This document shows, piece after piece, positions 1 through 9,745 of a DNA stretch of 54,178 nucleotides. The first letter of the stretch is position 1. Each line of letters opens with the position of its first letter. Position numbers and translations under genes: made by a program. Source of the DNA: Mediterraneibacter agrestimuris (GTDB lineage Bacteria; Bacillota; Clostridia; Lachnospirales; Lachnospiraceae); contig NZ_CALPDG010000026.1 of the NCBI RefSeq assembly GCF_943193195.1, positions 1 to 54,178 of the forward strand, read 5' to 3'. The notes under the pieces were generated by a model. The model ran no database searches and had not been told where the DNA came from. It worked only from the letters and a program-made list of their open reading frames with translations.

Positions 1-80
1 ATTTGTGCCTCGCCGCAGGCGATTTTAAATGCACAAATGCGGTTACTGTGCACAGCAGCAGGCTGTGAACAGTAACAAGA
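1..80. repeat. palindromic intergenic element
   Basis: Two nested inverted repeats precede rmlA. ATTTGTGC (1-8) pairs with GCACAAAT (31-38), with CGCC-GCA-GGCG inside. GTTACTGTGCACAGC (42-56) pairs with GCTGTGAACAGTAAC (62-76) around a 5-nt loop, 14 of 15 bases matching. The second arm (GGCTGTGAACAGTAACAAG) resembles the reverse complement of the outer arm of the element at 29777-29943, so the two look like one family of dispersed palindromes. Function (terminator, REP-like repeat) cannot be decided here. Confidence 0.7.
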
Positions 81-127
81 TTTTTAAAATATACAAATGT
101 TAGTAAAAGAATATTAGGAGGTTTCTT

Positions 128-997
128 ATGAAAGGTATTATTTTAGCAGGTGGCTCAGGAACAAGGTTATATCCGTTGACAAAAGCTGTTTCCAAGCAGA
201 TTATGCCGGTGTACGACAAACCGATGATCTATTATCCGCTGTCCATTTTGATGCTGGCGGGGATTCAGGATATTTTGATCATTTCTACACCAAGAGATCT
301 GCCGATGTTTGAGGAGTTGTTTGGTACAGGAGAGGAACTTGGACTTCGTATGTCCTACGCTGTGCAGGAAGAGCCGCGCGGACTGGCAGATGCGTTTATT
401 ATTGGAGAGAAATTTATCGGAGATGACAATGTAGCGTTGATTCTGGGAGATAACATTTTCTACGGACAGAGCTTTTCTAAGCTGTTAAAGGAAGTTGCAT
501 CCAGAGAAAAGGGAGCGACGATTTTCGGATACTATGTACGCGATCCGAGGGCTTATGGTGTAGTAGAATTTGATGAAAACGGCAAGGCAATCTCTATTGA
601 GGAGAAACCGGAGCATCCGAAGTCAAATTATGCCGTTCCGGGCCTGTACTTCTATGACAATGATGTTGTGGAAATCGCTAAGAATGTGAAGCCGTCTAAA
701 AGAGGCGAGATTGAGATTACAAGTGTTAACAATGCATATCTGGAAAGAGGAGATTTGCGTGTGGAGACGATGGGTCGAGGATTTGCATGGCTGGATACCG
801 GTACACATGACGCACTTCTTGATGCTGCGGATTTTGTAGCTGCATTCCAGAAGCGACAGGGGCTTTATGTATCCTGTATCGAAGAAATCGCATACAAACG
901 AGGATTTATTACAAAAGAACAGCTTTTGAAGTTGGCGGAACCTTTAATGAAGACCGAGTACGGTAAGTATCTGGTAGAGGTCGCAGAGGGCTTATAA
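128..997 (+). CDS. rmlA: glucose-1-phosphate thymidylyltransferase RmlA
   Basis: This enzyme makes dTDP-glucose from dTTP and glucose-1-phosphate, the first step of dTDP-L-rhamnose synthesis in the cytoplasm. The protein is 289 aa, the normal length for short-type RmlA. The N-terminus carries the nucleotide-binding motif [13 protein letters not shown], followed by [18 protein letters not shown] and, further on, LGDNIFYG and the EKP motif ([14 protein letters not shown]). [16 protein letters not shown] near residue 220 is also typical. The ATG at 128 follows AGGAGG with good spacing. rmlC lies next; rmlB and rmlD are not in the window. The rhamnose supply fits the rhamnan-type glycosyltransferase downstream. 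Confidence 0.97.
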   Translation: MKGIILAGGSGTRLYPLTKAVSKQIMPVYDKPMIYYPLSILMLAGIQDILIISTPRDLPMFEELFGTGEELGLRMSYAVQEEPRGLADAFIIGEKFIGDDNVALILGDNIFYGQSFSKLLKEVASREKGATIFGYYVRDPRAYGVVEFDENGKAISIEEKPEHPKSNYAVPGLYFYDNDVVEIAKNVKPSKRGEIEITSVNNAYLERGDLRVETMGRGFAWLDTGTHDALLDAADFVAAFQKRQGLYVSCIEEIAYKRGFITKEQLLKLAEPLMKTEYGKYLVEVAEGL

Positions 998-1090
998 TGA
1001 GACGCGGCTTAGTTATGAGAATGCTCAGTGTGGTATTGCAAGAAGATAGATTAAGACAGGATAGAGTAGTTTAGAAAGGACAGATGTTTT

Positions 1091-1636
1091 ATGGGTAAGA
1101 TTCAGGTAGAAACATGTGAAATCGAAGGGCTGAAAGTAATTACGCCGGCAGTATTCGGCGATGAGCGCGGATATTTTATGGAAACCTATAATTATAATGA
1201 TTATAAAGACGCAGGAATTGACATGGAGTTTGTACAGGACAATCAGTCCAGTTCTAAGAAAGGGGTCTTACGCGGACTTCATTTTCAGATCAATTATCCG
1301 CAGGATAAGCTGGTACGTGTTGTCAGCGGTGAGGTGTTTGATGTAGCGGTTGATCTGCGGAAAGATTCTAAGACATACGGACAGTGGTGTGGTGTGCTTT
1401 TGTCGGCAGAGAATAAGAAGCAGTTTTTTATTCCGAAGAATTTTGCGCATGGTTTCCTTGTAGTATCTGATTCTGCTGAGTTTGCGTACAAGTGTACCGA
1501 TTTTTATCATCCGAATGATGAAGGCGGTCTTGCATGGAATGACCCGGATATTGGAGTAGAGTGGCCGATTCCGGAGGGAATGGAGCTGACGATTTCGGAG
1601 AAAGATAAGAAGTGGAAGGGAATCAAATCCTTATAA
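1091..1636 (+). CDS. rmlC: dTDP-4-dehydrorhamnose 3,5-epimerase RmlC
   Basis: RmlC epimerises dTDP-4-keto-6-deoxyglucose at C3 and C5 during dTDP-L-rhamnose synthesis. The 181-aa protein is a single cupin domain of typical length. FGDERGYFMETYN near the N-terminus, DNQSSSKKGVLRGLHFQ with the catalytic His, VFDVAVDLRKDSKTYGQW and FFIPKNFAHGFLVVSD are all family hallmarks. The start is an ATG behind AGAAAGGACAG. It follows rmlA by 93 nt and precedes the ABC exporter genes by about 20 nt, so these appear to be one transcription unit for rhamnose polymer production. Confidence 0.97.
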   Translation: MGKIQVETCEIEGLKVITPAVFGDERGYFMETYNYNDYKDAGIDMEFVQDNQSSSKKGVLRGLHFQINYPQDKLVRVVSGEVFDVAVDLRKDSKTYGQWCGVLLSAENKKQFFIPKNFAHGFLVVSDSAEFAYKCTDFYHPNDEGGLAWNDPDIGVEWPIPEGMELTISEKDKKWKGIKSL

Positions 1637-1657
1637 ACAGTCATTGGAGGTAGATTT

Positions 1658-2434
1658 GTGTCAACTTATATACATAACTTTTTTGCATACAAAGAACTGC
1701 TTAAGGAACTGGTGAGAAGGGATATTAAGATTAAGTACAGACGTTCTGTTCTGGGGATTTTGTGGTCGGTTTTGAATCCACTTGGTATGATGGTGATCAT
1801 GTCTGTCGTATTTTCGCATGTATTCCGTGGAAATATCGAAAATTTCCCGGTATACCTGATGTGCGGACAGATTATTTTTAACTTTTACAATGAGGCCAGT
1901 TCTGTTGCTATGGGGTCGATTCTGGGCAATGCAGCGCTGATTAGAAAAGTGTATGTGCCAAAGTATCTGTTTCCTATGTCAAAAGTTTGTTCTTGCTTTG
2001 TAAACCTGCTTACATCATTCATCGCATTGTTGATTGTAATTGTGTTTACTGGAACAAAACTGTCATGGACGGTGTTATTAATTTTTATTCCGATATTATA
2101 TGTGTTTTTGTTTTCTCTGGGAATGGGGCTTTTATTGTCTGCTCTTGTTGTAGCATTCCGCGATTTGATGCATCTTTACGGGGTACTGCTTACAGCATGG
2201 CTGTATCTGACGCCGATTTTTTATCCGGTAGAAATCCTTCCGGGATGGGTAAAGACGATCGTGGGACTAAACCCGCTGACAAATATTATTACAATGCTGC
2301 GGGAATTGATTATGTACGGTGCTTTGCCGGGAATGATGCTTCATGTGAAGTGTATTATTTCTTGCCTGACCGCGCTTGTACTGGGAATTGTTGTGTTCCA
2401 TAAACAGCAGGATACCTTTATTTTAAAGGTGTAG
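1658..2434 (+). CDS. polysaccharide ABC-2 export permease (Wzm/TagG type)
   Basis: This is the membrane half of an ABC-2 exporter that moves a completed, lipid-linked polysaccharide across the cytoplasmic membrane. The 258-aa protein has a cytoplasmic N-terminus with the family motif KELVRRDIKIKYRRSVLGILWSVL-type region (residues 14-40, seen here in part as LLKELVRRDIKIKYRRS), followed by about six hydrophobic segments and LTPIFYPVEILP near residue 190. The start is GTG at 1658 behind GGAGG. The ATPase partner begins 12 nt after the stop. The substrate is inferred, from the rml genes and the RgpF-like gene, to be a rhamnose-containing wall polymer. Confidence 0.93.
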   Translation: MSTYIHNFFAYKELLKELVRRDIKIKYRRSVLGILWSVLNPLGMMVIMSVVFSHVFRGNIENFPVYLMCGQIIFNFYNEASSVAMGSILGNAALIRKVYVPKYLFPMSKVCSCFVNLLTSFIALLIVIVFTGTKLSWTVLLIFIPILYVFLFSLGMGLLLSALVVAFRDLMHLYGVLLTAWLYLTPIFYPVEILPGWVKTIVGLNPLTNIITMLRELIMYGALPGMMLHVKCIISCLTALVLGIVVFHKQQDTFILKV

Positions 2435-2446
2435 GAGGAAAGAAAG

Positions 2447-3178
2447 ATGAATGAACCGATTATTGAGGTGAATGACGTCTCAGTTATGTTCCGGTTATAC
2501 AGAGAACGGGTAGATGGTATCAAGGAATTTGTCATTAAGAAGATAAAGAATCAGATCGCCTATGATGAATTCTGGGCATTGAAAGATATCCATTTTTATG
2601 TAGGAAGAGGCGAAGCTATTGGACTGGTGGGGAGAAACGGATCCGGAAAGAGTACGCTGCTGAAGACAATTGCAGGGGTATTAAAGCCAACCAGAGGAAA
2701 TGTGAAAATCAGAGGAACCGTGGCTCCTATGATTGAGCTGGGAGCCGGATTTGATATGGAACTGACTGCGGCGGAAAATGTATTCTTAAACGGAGCAATT
2801 CTTGGGTATCCGAGAGAGATGCTGGAAGAGAACATGGAGAAAATTATTGAGTTTTCGGAACTGAGAGATTTTATGGATGTTCCGATTAAAAATTTCTCAT
2901 CCGGTATGTTTGCAAGGCTTGGATTTGCGGTTGCAACGATTTATACACCGGACATTCTGATCGTAGATGAAATTCTTTCTGTCGGTGACTGGCAGTTCCA
3001 GGAGAAATGCCAAAGAAGGATTCATGAGATGCTGGAACAGGGAACTACTCTTCTGTTTGTTTCTCACAGTATGGAACAGGTAAAAAGTATCTGTAACCGG
3101 GCAATTCTCATTAATCACGGTGAGATGATGCTGGATGATTCTGTGGATAAGGTATGGGAGCGTTATAATCAGTTATAA
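2447..3178 (+). CDS. polysaccharide ABC exporter ATPase (Wzt/TagH type)
   Basis: This is the ATP-binding subunit paired with the permease just upstream. In the 243-aa protein, Walker A is GLVGRNGSGKST (near residue 65), the signature is NFSSGMFARLGFAVA (near 150) and Walker B is DILIVDEILSVGD (near 170), followed by the switch His in FVSHSMEQV. AAENVFLNGAILGYPREM is characteristic of the polysaccharide/teichoic-acid subfamily. The protein ends soon after the nucleotide-binding domain, so it lacks the C-terminal glycan-binding domain of longer Wzt proteins. That argues for coupled synthesis and export without terminal-cap recognition. Confidence 0.95.
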   Translation: MNEPIIEVNDVSVMFRLYRERVDGIKEFVIKKIKNQIAYDEFWALKDIHFYVGRGEAIGLVGRNGSGKSTLLKTIAGVLKPTRGNVKIRGTVAPMIELGAGFDMELTAAENVFLNGAILGYPREMLEENMEKIIEFSELRDFMDVPIKNFSSGMFARLGFAVATIYTPDILIVDEILSVGDWQFQEKCQRRIHEMLEQGTTLLFVSHSMEQVKSICNRAILINHGEMMLDDSVDKVWERYNQL

Positions 3179-3228
3179 AATTTTAGGAGAGCAAGGTTTC
3201 TAAAACCGAAAGAACCGAGGAGCAAAAC

Positions 3229-5172
3229 ATGTTAATAAACAGTGAAAATGCAAAGCGGCTGGCAATTTTTTTCTTTTATGACAAAAGTGGGATTGTCGAC
3301 CGCTATGTTCCATATTTACTGGACGATTTAAAGAAAAACGTAACAGAGATCTGTACGGTCTGCAACGGCGGGATTCCTGAAAAGAGCAAGGAAGTACTGG
3401 AGCAGTACGGAGAGGTTTTCATTCGGGAGAACAAGGGGTTTGATGTCTGGGCGTATAAGGAAGCTATGGCTCATTACGGCTGGGACAGGCTGCAGATATA
3501 TGACGAAGTAATTCTGCTGAATAATACGATTATGGGGCCGGTTTATCCGTTTCAGGAAACATTTGAGAAAATGGACCATATGGATGTAGATTTCTGGGGA
3601 TTAACAGAATATTTTCAGTTCGCAGGTGATCCGTTCGGATATTCGCCTTATGGATATCTGCCGGATCATATTCAGTCTCACTGGATTGCATGCAGAAAAA
3701 GTCTTGTGTCAAGCAAAGCATTTCAGGAATACTGGGAACAGATGCCGATGATTGAAGACTATGCGCAGGCAGTTGGAAAGCACGAATCTCTTTTTACAAA
3801 ACGGTTTGCCGACCTGGGATATAAGTGGGCGGTTTCTGTTGAGTGTGAGAATTTGAGGGAGTACAGCGGATATCCGTTGATGATGTGTCCCAAACGGCTT
3901 TTGAAGGAGTATCGTTGTCCTATTTTTAAGAAGCGGAGTTTCTTTCATATGGAATCGGATTATCTGCGGAACACTATGGGAGAGCAGACAACGGAACTGT
4001 ATAACTTTCTGCAGTATGAGACGGACTATGATGTGGATTTTATCTGGGAAACAATTTTGAGAAGTTATCCACAGTATGATATTGTAAAAAATATGAACTT
4101 GACGTATATCCTTTCAAAGGAACAGTATGACAAGGAGTTGTTGGAGAAACAGACCAAAGAGAACAGGGTTGCTCTTGTCATGCATTTATATTTCCCGGAT
4201 TTACTGGAAGAGTCATACCGCTATGTTTCTGCTATGCCAAAGGAGGCGGACATTTATCTGACGACCGATACAGAAGAGAAAAAAGCGGCAATTGAGCGGG
4301 CTTTTGCCAAGCTGCCGTGCCATAAGCTGGAGGTTCGCCTGATCCAGAACAGAGGACGTGACGTGAGCAGTCTTCTTGTAGGTGTACAGGATGTGATTAT
4401 GCAGTATGATATTGTCTGCTTTGCACACGATAAAAAAACCGCGCAGATTACACCGGGAACAGTAGGAGCGTCTTTTGCATATAAGTGTTTTGAAAATACA
4501 CTGGCAGGGAGGGCATTTACGGCGAATGTAATTGATACCTTTGTTAAGAATCCGAGACTGGGAATTCTTTCTCCGCCGGAACCGAATCACAGTGTGTTCT
4601 TTACGACATTGGGGAACGAGTGGGGACCTAATTATGATGTGACAAAGGAACTGGCAGACAGGCTGGGGCTGACAGTTCCAATCAGCAGAGACGTTCCGCC
4701 GGTGGCGCCTTACGGTACCATGTTCTGGTTCCGTCCAAGGGCTATGAAGCCGTTGTTTGAGATGGATTGGAAGTATGAAGATTTTCCGGAAGAACCTAAT
4801 GGGATTGACGGTACATTTCTTCATGCGGTAGAGAGGATTTATCCTTATGTAGTACAGGAGTCCGGATATTATCCGGCAATTGGTATGAATGATAAATTTG
4901 CATCCATTGAATATACGAATCTGCACTATTATGTCAGAGAGTACAACAAGGTGTTTGTTGAAAATGAGATGATTGCCTGTCCGGACCAGTTAACAGATAT
5001 ATTGCGGCAGGCTTTGGAAATGAAAGGATTTTTTAGTACGTTTTTGAAGTACCGGGTAAAGATGGTATTGAGGAGACATGTATCAGAAGATACCTATAAA
5101 AAACTTAAGAAGAAATGGCAGAAGTTTCGGGGGAAAACGCCTGAAGAAACTGGTGTGAAGGTAGAAGGATAG
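3229..5172 (+). CDS. rhamnan synthesis F-type (RgpF-like) glycosyltransferase
   Basis: The 647-aa protein resembles the RgpF family, which acts in assembly of rhamnose-glucose cell-wall polysaccharides. Two related halves are visible. The first has ENKGFDVWAYKEAM and YDEVILLNNTIMGPVYPF (residues about 65-110). The second has VMHLYFPDLLEESYRYV, QNRGRDVSSLLVGV and YDIVCFAHDKK (residues about 305-405). The repeated G(F/R)DV core and the aromatic-acidic stretches are family traits; no N-terminal membrane segment is seen. It directly follows the exporter genes, which fits cytoplasmic extension of the polymer before export. The exact linkage cannot be read from sequence. Confidence 0.88.
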   Translation: MLINSENAKRLAIFFFYDKSGIVDRYVPYLLDDLKKNVTEICTVCNGGIPEKSKEVLEQYGEVFIRENKGFDVWAYKEAMAHYGWDRLQIYDEVILLNNTIMGPVYPFQETFEKMDHMDVDFWGLTEYFQFAGDPFGYSPYGYLPDHIQSHWIACRKSLVSSKAFQEYWEQMPMIEDYAQAVGKHESLFTKRFADLGYKWAVSVECENLREYSGYPLMMCPKRLLKEYRCPIFKKRSFFHMESDYLRNTMGEQTTELYNFLQYETDYDVDFIWETILRSYPQYDIVKNMNLTYILSKEQYDKELLEKQTKENRVALVMHLYFPDLLEESYRYVSAMPKEADIYLTTDTEEKKAAIERAFAKLPCHKLEVRLIQNRGRDVSSLLVGVQDVIMQYDIVCFAHDKKTAQITPGTVGASFAYKCFENTLAGRAFTANVIDTFVKNPRLGILSPPEPNHSVFFTTLGNEWGPNYDVTKELADRLGLTVPISRDVPPVAPYGTMFWFRPRAMKPLFEMDWKYEDFPEEPNGIDGTFLHAVERIYPYVVQESGYYPAIGMNDKFASIEYTNLHYYVREYNKVFVENEMIACPDQLTDILRQALEMKGFFSTFLKYRVKMVLRRHVSEDTYKKLKKKWQKFRGKTPEETGVKVEG

Positions 5173-5203
5173 AATTTTTACAAAAGAAAAGCGAGGCAGA
5201 GAA

Positions 5204-6880
5204 ATGCAAAAAAGAATAGGAAGAGTGCTGGCTCTATTTTTGACAGCAGGAATGATCAGTACGTCACCTGAAATACAGGTTCTTGCAGAAGAGTCTGTTG
5301 AAATACAGGCAGATATTATAGATGATGTTCAGACAGAAGACCTGACTGAGGAAAACACAGCTGTGAACGAGTTTTTGGAAGAAGAAGCAGAGAATGATAC
5401 TGCTCCAGACGCAGCTTTGGCAGAGGACAAGAGTGACTCGGAGGATGTTCCAGAGACAGATGTACAGGTATTTACAGAGGAAGGAATAGAAGAGAAAAAA
5501 AAGTCAGAAGAAAATGATCTTGTTATTGCGCCGGTACCGGATGTCAGTTCTTATCCGGTCAGCGGCAGCCTGTTTGACGATGTCAGTGATGATTCGTGGT
5601 ATCTTCCTTATGTCACATATACGTTGAACAAAGGTGTGATGACAGGGAAAGGGAACAACAAATTTGCGCCGGGAGAGGCGCTGGCAAGAGCGCAGTTTGC
5701 TGTTGTTCTCTGGAGAATTTCCGGGGCACCAGAAACGGGCTACAAAGGAACATACCCGGATGTGCCGGACCATCAGTTCTACACATCCGCCGTTGAGTGG
5801 GCAAGCGGTGAAGAAGTAGGCGTAATCGGCGGATATGATGAAGGAAATTTCGGACCAAATGACAATATTACCAGAGAACAGATGGCTACCATGCTGTTTC
5901 GGTATGCAAAATACAAAAGTCTGGACACAACGCATATAAATGATCTGAAAGAGTTTCCTGATGCAGGCAATGTGACAGAATTTGCCCTTGAAGCAATGCA
6001 GTGGGCGGTTGGAAGCGGTATTATAAAAGGTGATAAGGGGAACTTAAATCCACAGGGGAATACAAACCGTGCGGAATGTGCCACCATGTTACAGCGGTTC
6101 TGTGAGACATTTATGCCGGGAACGCTGCAGGATATTGAGATTTCTGCAAGCAGCAGCTGGTCGGGGCTTTCTGTGACCAGCCAGCAGAACGGAGAATTTT
6201 GGATTAAGGCAGAAGGCATACAGGGGACTCCTGGTGTGCAAAAAGTACAGGCCCGGGTGTGGTGCAATGATTACTGGAGTGATGCAGATTTCTATGATCT
6301 GGAGAAACAGCCGGATGGTTCATGGGGAACATTAGGAAAGGTCAGAAATCATGCAAATCACGTGGGGACTTATCAAATGCAGACGTATGTACTGTTGGAT
6401 ATCGGAGTCAGAATCCCAGTAGGCGATGTACAGACGATGGAGGTGGAAGGAACACCGGGATACTATCAAGTGATGAGTCATGTGCAGGATATCTATGACC
6501 AGGTTGGATATGATTTGAATGCATGTTACTGGTGGTGTGTCAATAACATTACGTACAGGACACTTCCGATTCCGCTTGATCCAGAGGAAGGGTATACAGG
6601 TTCTGAGTGGTATGCAATGCAGGCATTTTTGAATGGAAGCGGCAACTGCTATGTATTTGCGGCAGTATTTTATTATTGTGCGCTGGGACTGGGATATGAC
6701 GCAGAGTATATTGAAGGGCAGGTGGGTCTGGCGGCAGGCGGATATGGACCTCACGGCTGGGTAATCATCAACCAGGACGGCAGTTCTTACATATGTGACC
6801 CGGAAGCTCAGTACGAAATTGGCGGACATAACTTTTATATGCAGCCGGTATACAGTCCGGTTCTCCAATATACATGGTAG
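5204..6880 (+). CDS. SLH-anchored protein with C-terminal transglutaminase-like domain
   Basis: The 558-aa secreted protein has an N-terminal signal peptide (about residues 1-29, ending QVLAEE) and an acidic Glu/Asp-rich linker to about residue 110. Three SLH repeats follow (about 123-305, e.g. FDDVSDDSWYLPYVTYTLNK and TREQMATMLFRYAKYKS), then a beta-rich stretch and a transglutaminase-like domain. The catalytic triad is visible as GNCYVFAA (Cys), PHGWVII (His) and ICDPEAQY (Asp). It may be a peptidase or crosslinker held in the wall by its SLH repeats. It is the first of four SLH proteins here, next to genes for a probable SLH ligand polymer. The substrate is unknown. Confidence 0.9.
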   Translation: MQKRIGRVLALFLTAGMISTSPEIQVLAEESVEIQADIIDDVQTEDLTEENTAVNEFLEEEAENDTAPDAALAEDKSDSEDVPETDVQVFTEEGIEEKKKSEENDLVIAPVPDVSSYPVSGSLFDDVSDDSWYLPYVTYTLNKGVMTGKGNNKFAPGEALARAQFAVVLWRISGAPETGYKGTYPDVPDHQFYTSAVEWASGEEVGVIGGYDEGNFGPNDNITREQMATMLFRYAKYKSLDTTHINDLKEFPDAGNVTEFALEAMQWAVGSGIIKGDKGNLNPQGNTNRAECATMLQRFCETFMPGTLQDIEISASSSWSGLSVTSQQNGEFWIKAEGIQGTPGVQKVQARVWCNDYWSDADFYDLEKQPDGSWGTLGKVRNHANHVGTYQMQTYVLLDIGVRIPVGDVQTMEVEGTPGYYQVMSHVQDIYDQVGYDLNACYWWCVNNITYRTLPIPLDPEEGYTGSEWYAMQAFLNGSGNCYVFAAVFYYCALGLGYDAEYIEGQVGLAAGGYGPHGWVIINQDGSSYICDPEAQYEIGGHNFYMQPVYSPVLQYTW

Positions 6881-6894
6881 TAAAGGAGTAGACA

Positions 6895-8300
6895 ATGGTT
6901 TTTAGTTCAATGACCTTTTTGTGTGTATTTCTTCCTGTGGTATTTCTGCTGTATTATATACTGCCGGACTTGCGCATCAGAAATGGGCTGTTAATCATCG
7001 CAAGTCTGCTGTTTTATGCATACGGCGAACCGGTATATGTTCTGCTGATGCTGCTTAGCATTTTTATGAACTATTTCTTCGGAAGAATGCTTGGAATACG
7101 GAGTGAAACGGGGAGAAAGCTGGTTGTTGCCGCCGCAGTTGTGACTAATCTTGGTCTGCTTTTTATATTTAAATATACGGACATGGTTCTAAAAACAGTG
7201 AATCAGATTAGCCATAGTGAGCTGCCTATGGCTAATCTGGCGTTACCGATCGGAATTTCTTTTTTTACGTTTCAGGCGCTTTCTTATGTAATTGACGTGT
7301 ACCGGGGGGAAGCGCATGCGGAAAAGAATGTGCTTCATGTGATGCTGTATATTTCCTTTTTTCCCAGTTGATTGCGGGACCGATTGTGAAGTATCATGAT
7401 ATACAGGAACAGATACGGAAAAGAAAGGCAGACTCGCAGGAAATTGCAGAGGGAATGAGACGTTTTATTGTCGGTTTGTCCAAAAAGGTGCTGATTTCCA
7501 ACACGATGGCATATGCGGCAGACATATTGTTTTCCTTACAGGCATCAGAGATGAATGTATTGTCTGCATGGACGGCGGCGATTGCCTATTTGTTTCAGAT
7601 TTATTTTGATTTCAGCGGTTACAGTGATATGGCGATCGGACTGGGGCATATGTTCGGTTTTGGATTCCGGGAGAATTTTAATTACCCGTATATTTCTGGA
7701 AGTATTAAGGAATTTTGGAGACGCTGGCATATTTCCCTGTCTACATGGTTTAAGGAATATCTGTATATTCCGCTGGGAGGAAACCGCAGGGGAAGGGTGA
7801 GAACTTGTATCAATAAACTGATTGTATTTTTTGCCACAGGACTGTGGCACGGGGCAAATTGGACCTTTGTTATCTGGGGACTGTGGCATGGCATGTTTAT
7901 ACTTCTGGAGGAAGTGTTTCCGGTGAAAAAGCTTCCAAAAGTTTTGCAGCATATGTATGTATTTTTAGTTGTCTGTATCGGGTTTGTGATGTTCCGTGCA
8001 GATACATTTTCCCAAGGTATGATGATGATTGGAAATATGTTTACTGGCTGGGAATTTGAAAACCAGCAGATAACAGAAATGCTTTCTGTATTGACGCCAG
8101 TGTTTCTTATCACTCTTGTGTGTGCGGCAATCGGAAGTATGCCTGTTCTTCCGAAGCTGAAGGTATGGGTTGGAGCAAGTATAGTAAAAAACCGGGCGGC
8201 AGAATTGTTTGGTTATATCGGGACTGTATTTTTACTGGTATTGTGTATGTTGGCACTGTCAGGCGGAACCTATAATCCATTTATTTATTTTCGGTTTTAG
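6895..8300 (+). pseudogene. MBOAT (AlgI-like) O-acyltransferase split by a -1 frameshift
   Basis: The first frame (6895-7371) encodes the N-terminal membrane part and ends ...YISFFPS-stop. The second frame (7368-8300) continues without a gap as LIAGPIVKYHDI, which is normally joined as FFPQLIAGP in this family. The shift lies at a T6-C3 run (7357-7365). One missing base in that run would account for it. The downstream part holds the active-site region LWHGANWTFVIWGLWHG with the conserved His residues. Intact, this would be a membrane acyltransferase of about 468 aa acetylating a wall glycan together with the DHHW protein next door. Mutation, assembly error or phase-variable run cannot be told apart here. 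Confidence 0.88.
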
Positions 8301-8312
8301 GAGAAACGGCAT

Positions 8313-9713
8313 ATGAATATGAAAAAGAGATATTTGATTTATATTGTACTTGTCTGCGTTATACTGCTGGTTCCTTTTGCAGGAATGACTTTTTGGGCAA
8401 CCAATGAAACGTCAGAAAATACAGTCCTTGCAAAGTGGCCGTCTCTGATAGAAGACGGGAAACTGAACCGGGAGTATCTGTCCGGGATGGGAGAGTATTT
8501 TGATGACCATTTTGCTTTCCGGCAGCAGATGGTGACGGTGAATGCAGTGCTGAGAGGAAAGGTGCTGAAAGAAAGCTCCATGCCGAAGGTGGTAGTCGGA
8601 ACAGATGACTGGCTCTACTATAACGGTACTCTGGAAGATTATCAGGGTAAAAACCTGATGGATGAGCGTCAGATTTATATGATGATACATAATTTAAAAC
8701 TTATACAGCAGTATGTAGAGAGCTGGGGCAGCGGCTTTATCTTTACAGTTGCACCTAATAAAAATAGTTTGTATAATGAAAACATGCCGTATTATTATCA
8801 AAAGGGCAGTGAAAGTAATCTGGTAAATCTGACGGAACAGATGGAGAAAGCAGGAATTTCTTATCTGAACCTGTACAGTTTGTTTCAAGAAGAAAATGAG
8901 ATAATGTATTTTCAGCGTGATTCTCACTGGAATAACAGAGGAGCTGTGCTTGCGTATAATGGGCTGATGGATTACATAGGGAAGGAGCATGAGACATATC
9001 TGAATGTTCCGTATGAAGAAAAAGCGGTTCATACAGGAGACTTGGATGAGATGCTCTATCCGCTGGCATATGAACCCGAGACAGATTATATATACGATAA
9101 GGAATGGAATTATCAGTATGTAAATGACGTGACTGACAACATGGATGACTGGATTGAGACGGTAAGTCCGGGGAAGACCGGCACCATTCTCATGTTCCGG
9201 GATTCTTTTGGAGAGAGTCTTCTGCCGCTGATTGCGGAGGAGGCCGAAAGAGGATATTTTTCCAGACTTGTTCCGTATAATCTGACACAGACGGAGCAGT
9301 ATCGCCCCAACTGTGTTGTGATTGAAAAGGTGGAGCGTAATTTGATCGATTTTATTGAGGAAGCTCCGATTATGGAGCCGGTACAGACAGAAGTGATGTC
9401 TGCGCCGGAGGCGGAGACAGATTCCGAGATTTTCACAGATAAACAGGGATCATATTTGATGATAAACGGGCAGATTGATGACAGATATGTTTCCGAAGAG
9501 ACAGAAATCTATATTTCATTGAGAAACAGCCAGACGATGGAGACAAAGACGTACCCGGCATTTTATGTGATGACAGAAGAAAAATTCAATAATGGATATC
9601 AGATATATTTAAAAGGCAGTTCTCTGCAGCCGGGGAACTATCATATCAGCACAATTGTACAGAATGACGGACAGAATATGATCGTGGCTTCTGCGGATGT
9701 GCCATGGAATTAA
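8313..9713 (+). CDS. DHHW (AlgX/AlgJ-like) extracytoplasmic acetylation protein
   Basis: The 466-aa protein starts with a signal anchor (YLIYIVLVCVILLVPFAGM, residues 5-25). FDDHFAFRQQMV (about 63-74), GTDDWLYYNG, RDSHWNNRGAVLAYN (about 203-217) and MFRDSFGESLLPL (about 295) follow. The Asp-His-His-Trp and Ser signature residues are therefore present. Such proteins are SGNH-hydrolase-like partners of MBOAT acyltransferases and transfer acetyl groups to exported glycans on the outer face of the membrane. It begins 12 nt after the MBOAT reading frame and is clearly co-transcribed. If the MBOAT gene is dead, this protein lacks its acyl donor partner unless another copy exists. Confidence 0.87.
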   Translation: MNMKKRYLIYIVLVCVILLVPFAGMTFWATNETSENTVLAKWPSLIEDGKLNREYLSGMGEYFDDHFAFRQQMVTVNAVLRGKVLKESSMPKVVVGTDDWLYYNGTLEDYQGKNLMDERQIYMMIHNLKLIQQYVESWGSGFIFTVAPNKNSLYNENMPYYYQKGSESNLVNLTEQMEKAGISYLNLYSLFQEENEIMYFQRDSHWNNRGAVLAYNGLMDYIGKEHETYLNVPYEEKAVHTGDLDEMLYPLAYEPETDYIYDKEWNYQYVNDVTDNMDDWIETVSPGKTGTILMFRDSFGESLLPLIAEEAERGYFSRLVPYNLTQTEQYRPNCVVIEKVERNLIDFIEEAPIMEPVQTEVMSAPEAETDSEIFTDKQGSYLMINGQIDDRYVSEETEIYISLRNSQTMETKTYPAFYVMTEEKFNNGYQIYLKGSSLQPGNYHISTIVQNDGQNMIVASADVPWN

Positions 9714-9745
9714 GACGGCGGTAAGAAAAAGGAGGATTTATTCAA

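Noticed and set aside
4213-4926. Long antisense frame (237 codons) within the RgpF-like gene
   Set aside because: It is a shadow of a well-supported gene on the + strand, with no ribosome binding site and no family resemblance.
7357-7371. Programmed frameshift in the MBOAT gene
   Set aside because: The T6C3 run does not form a proper X XXY YYZ heptamer in phase (TTT CCC slips to TTT/TCC with mismatch), and MBOAT genes are not known to use frameshifting. A one-base loss is simpler.
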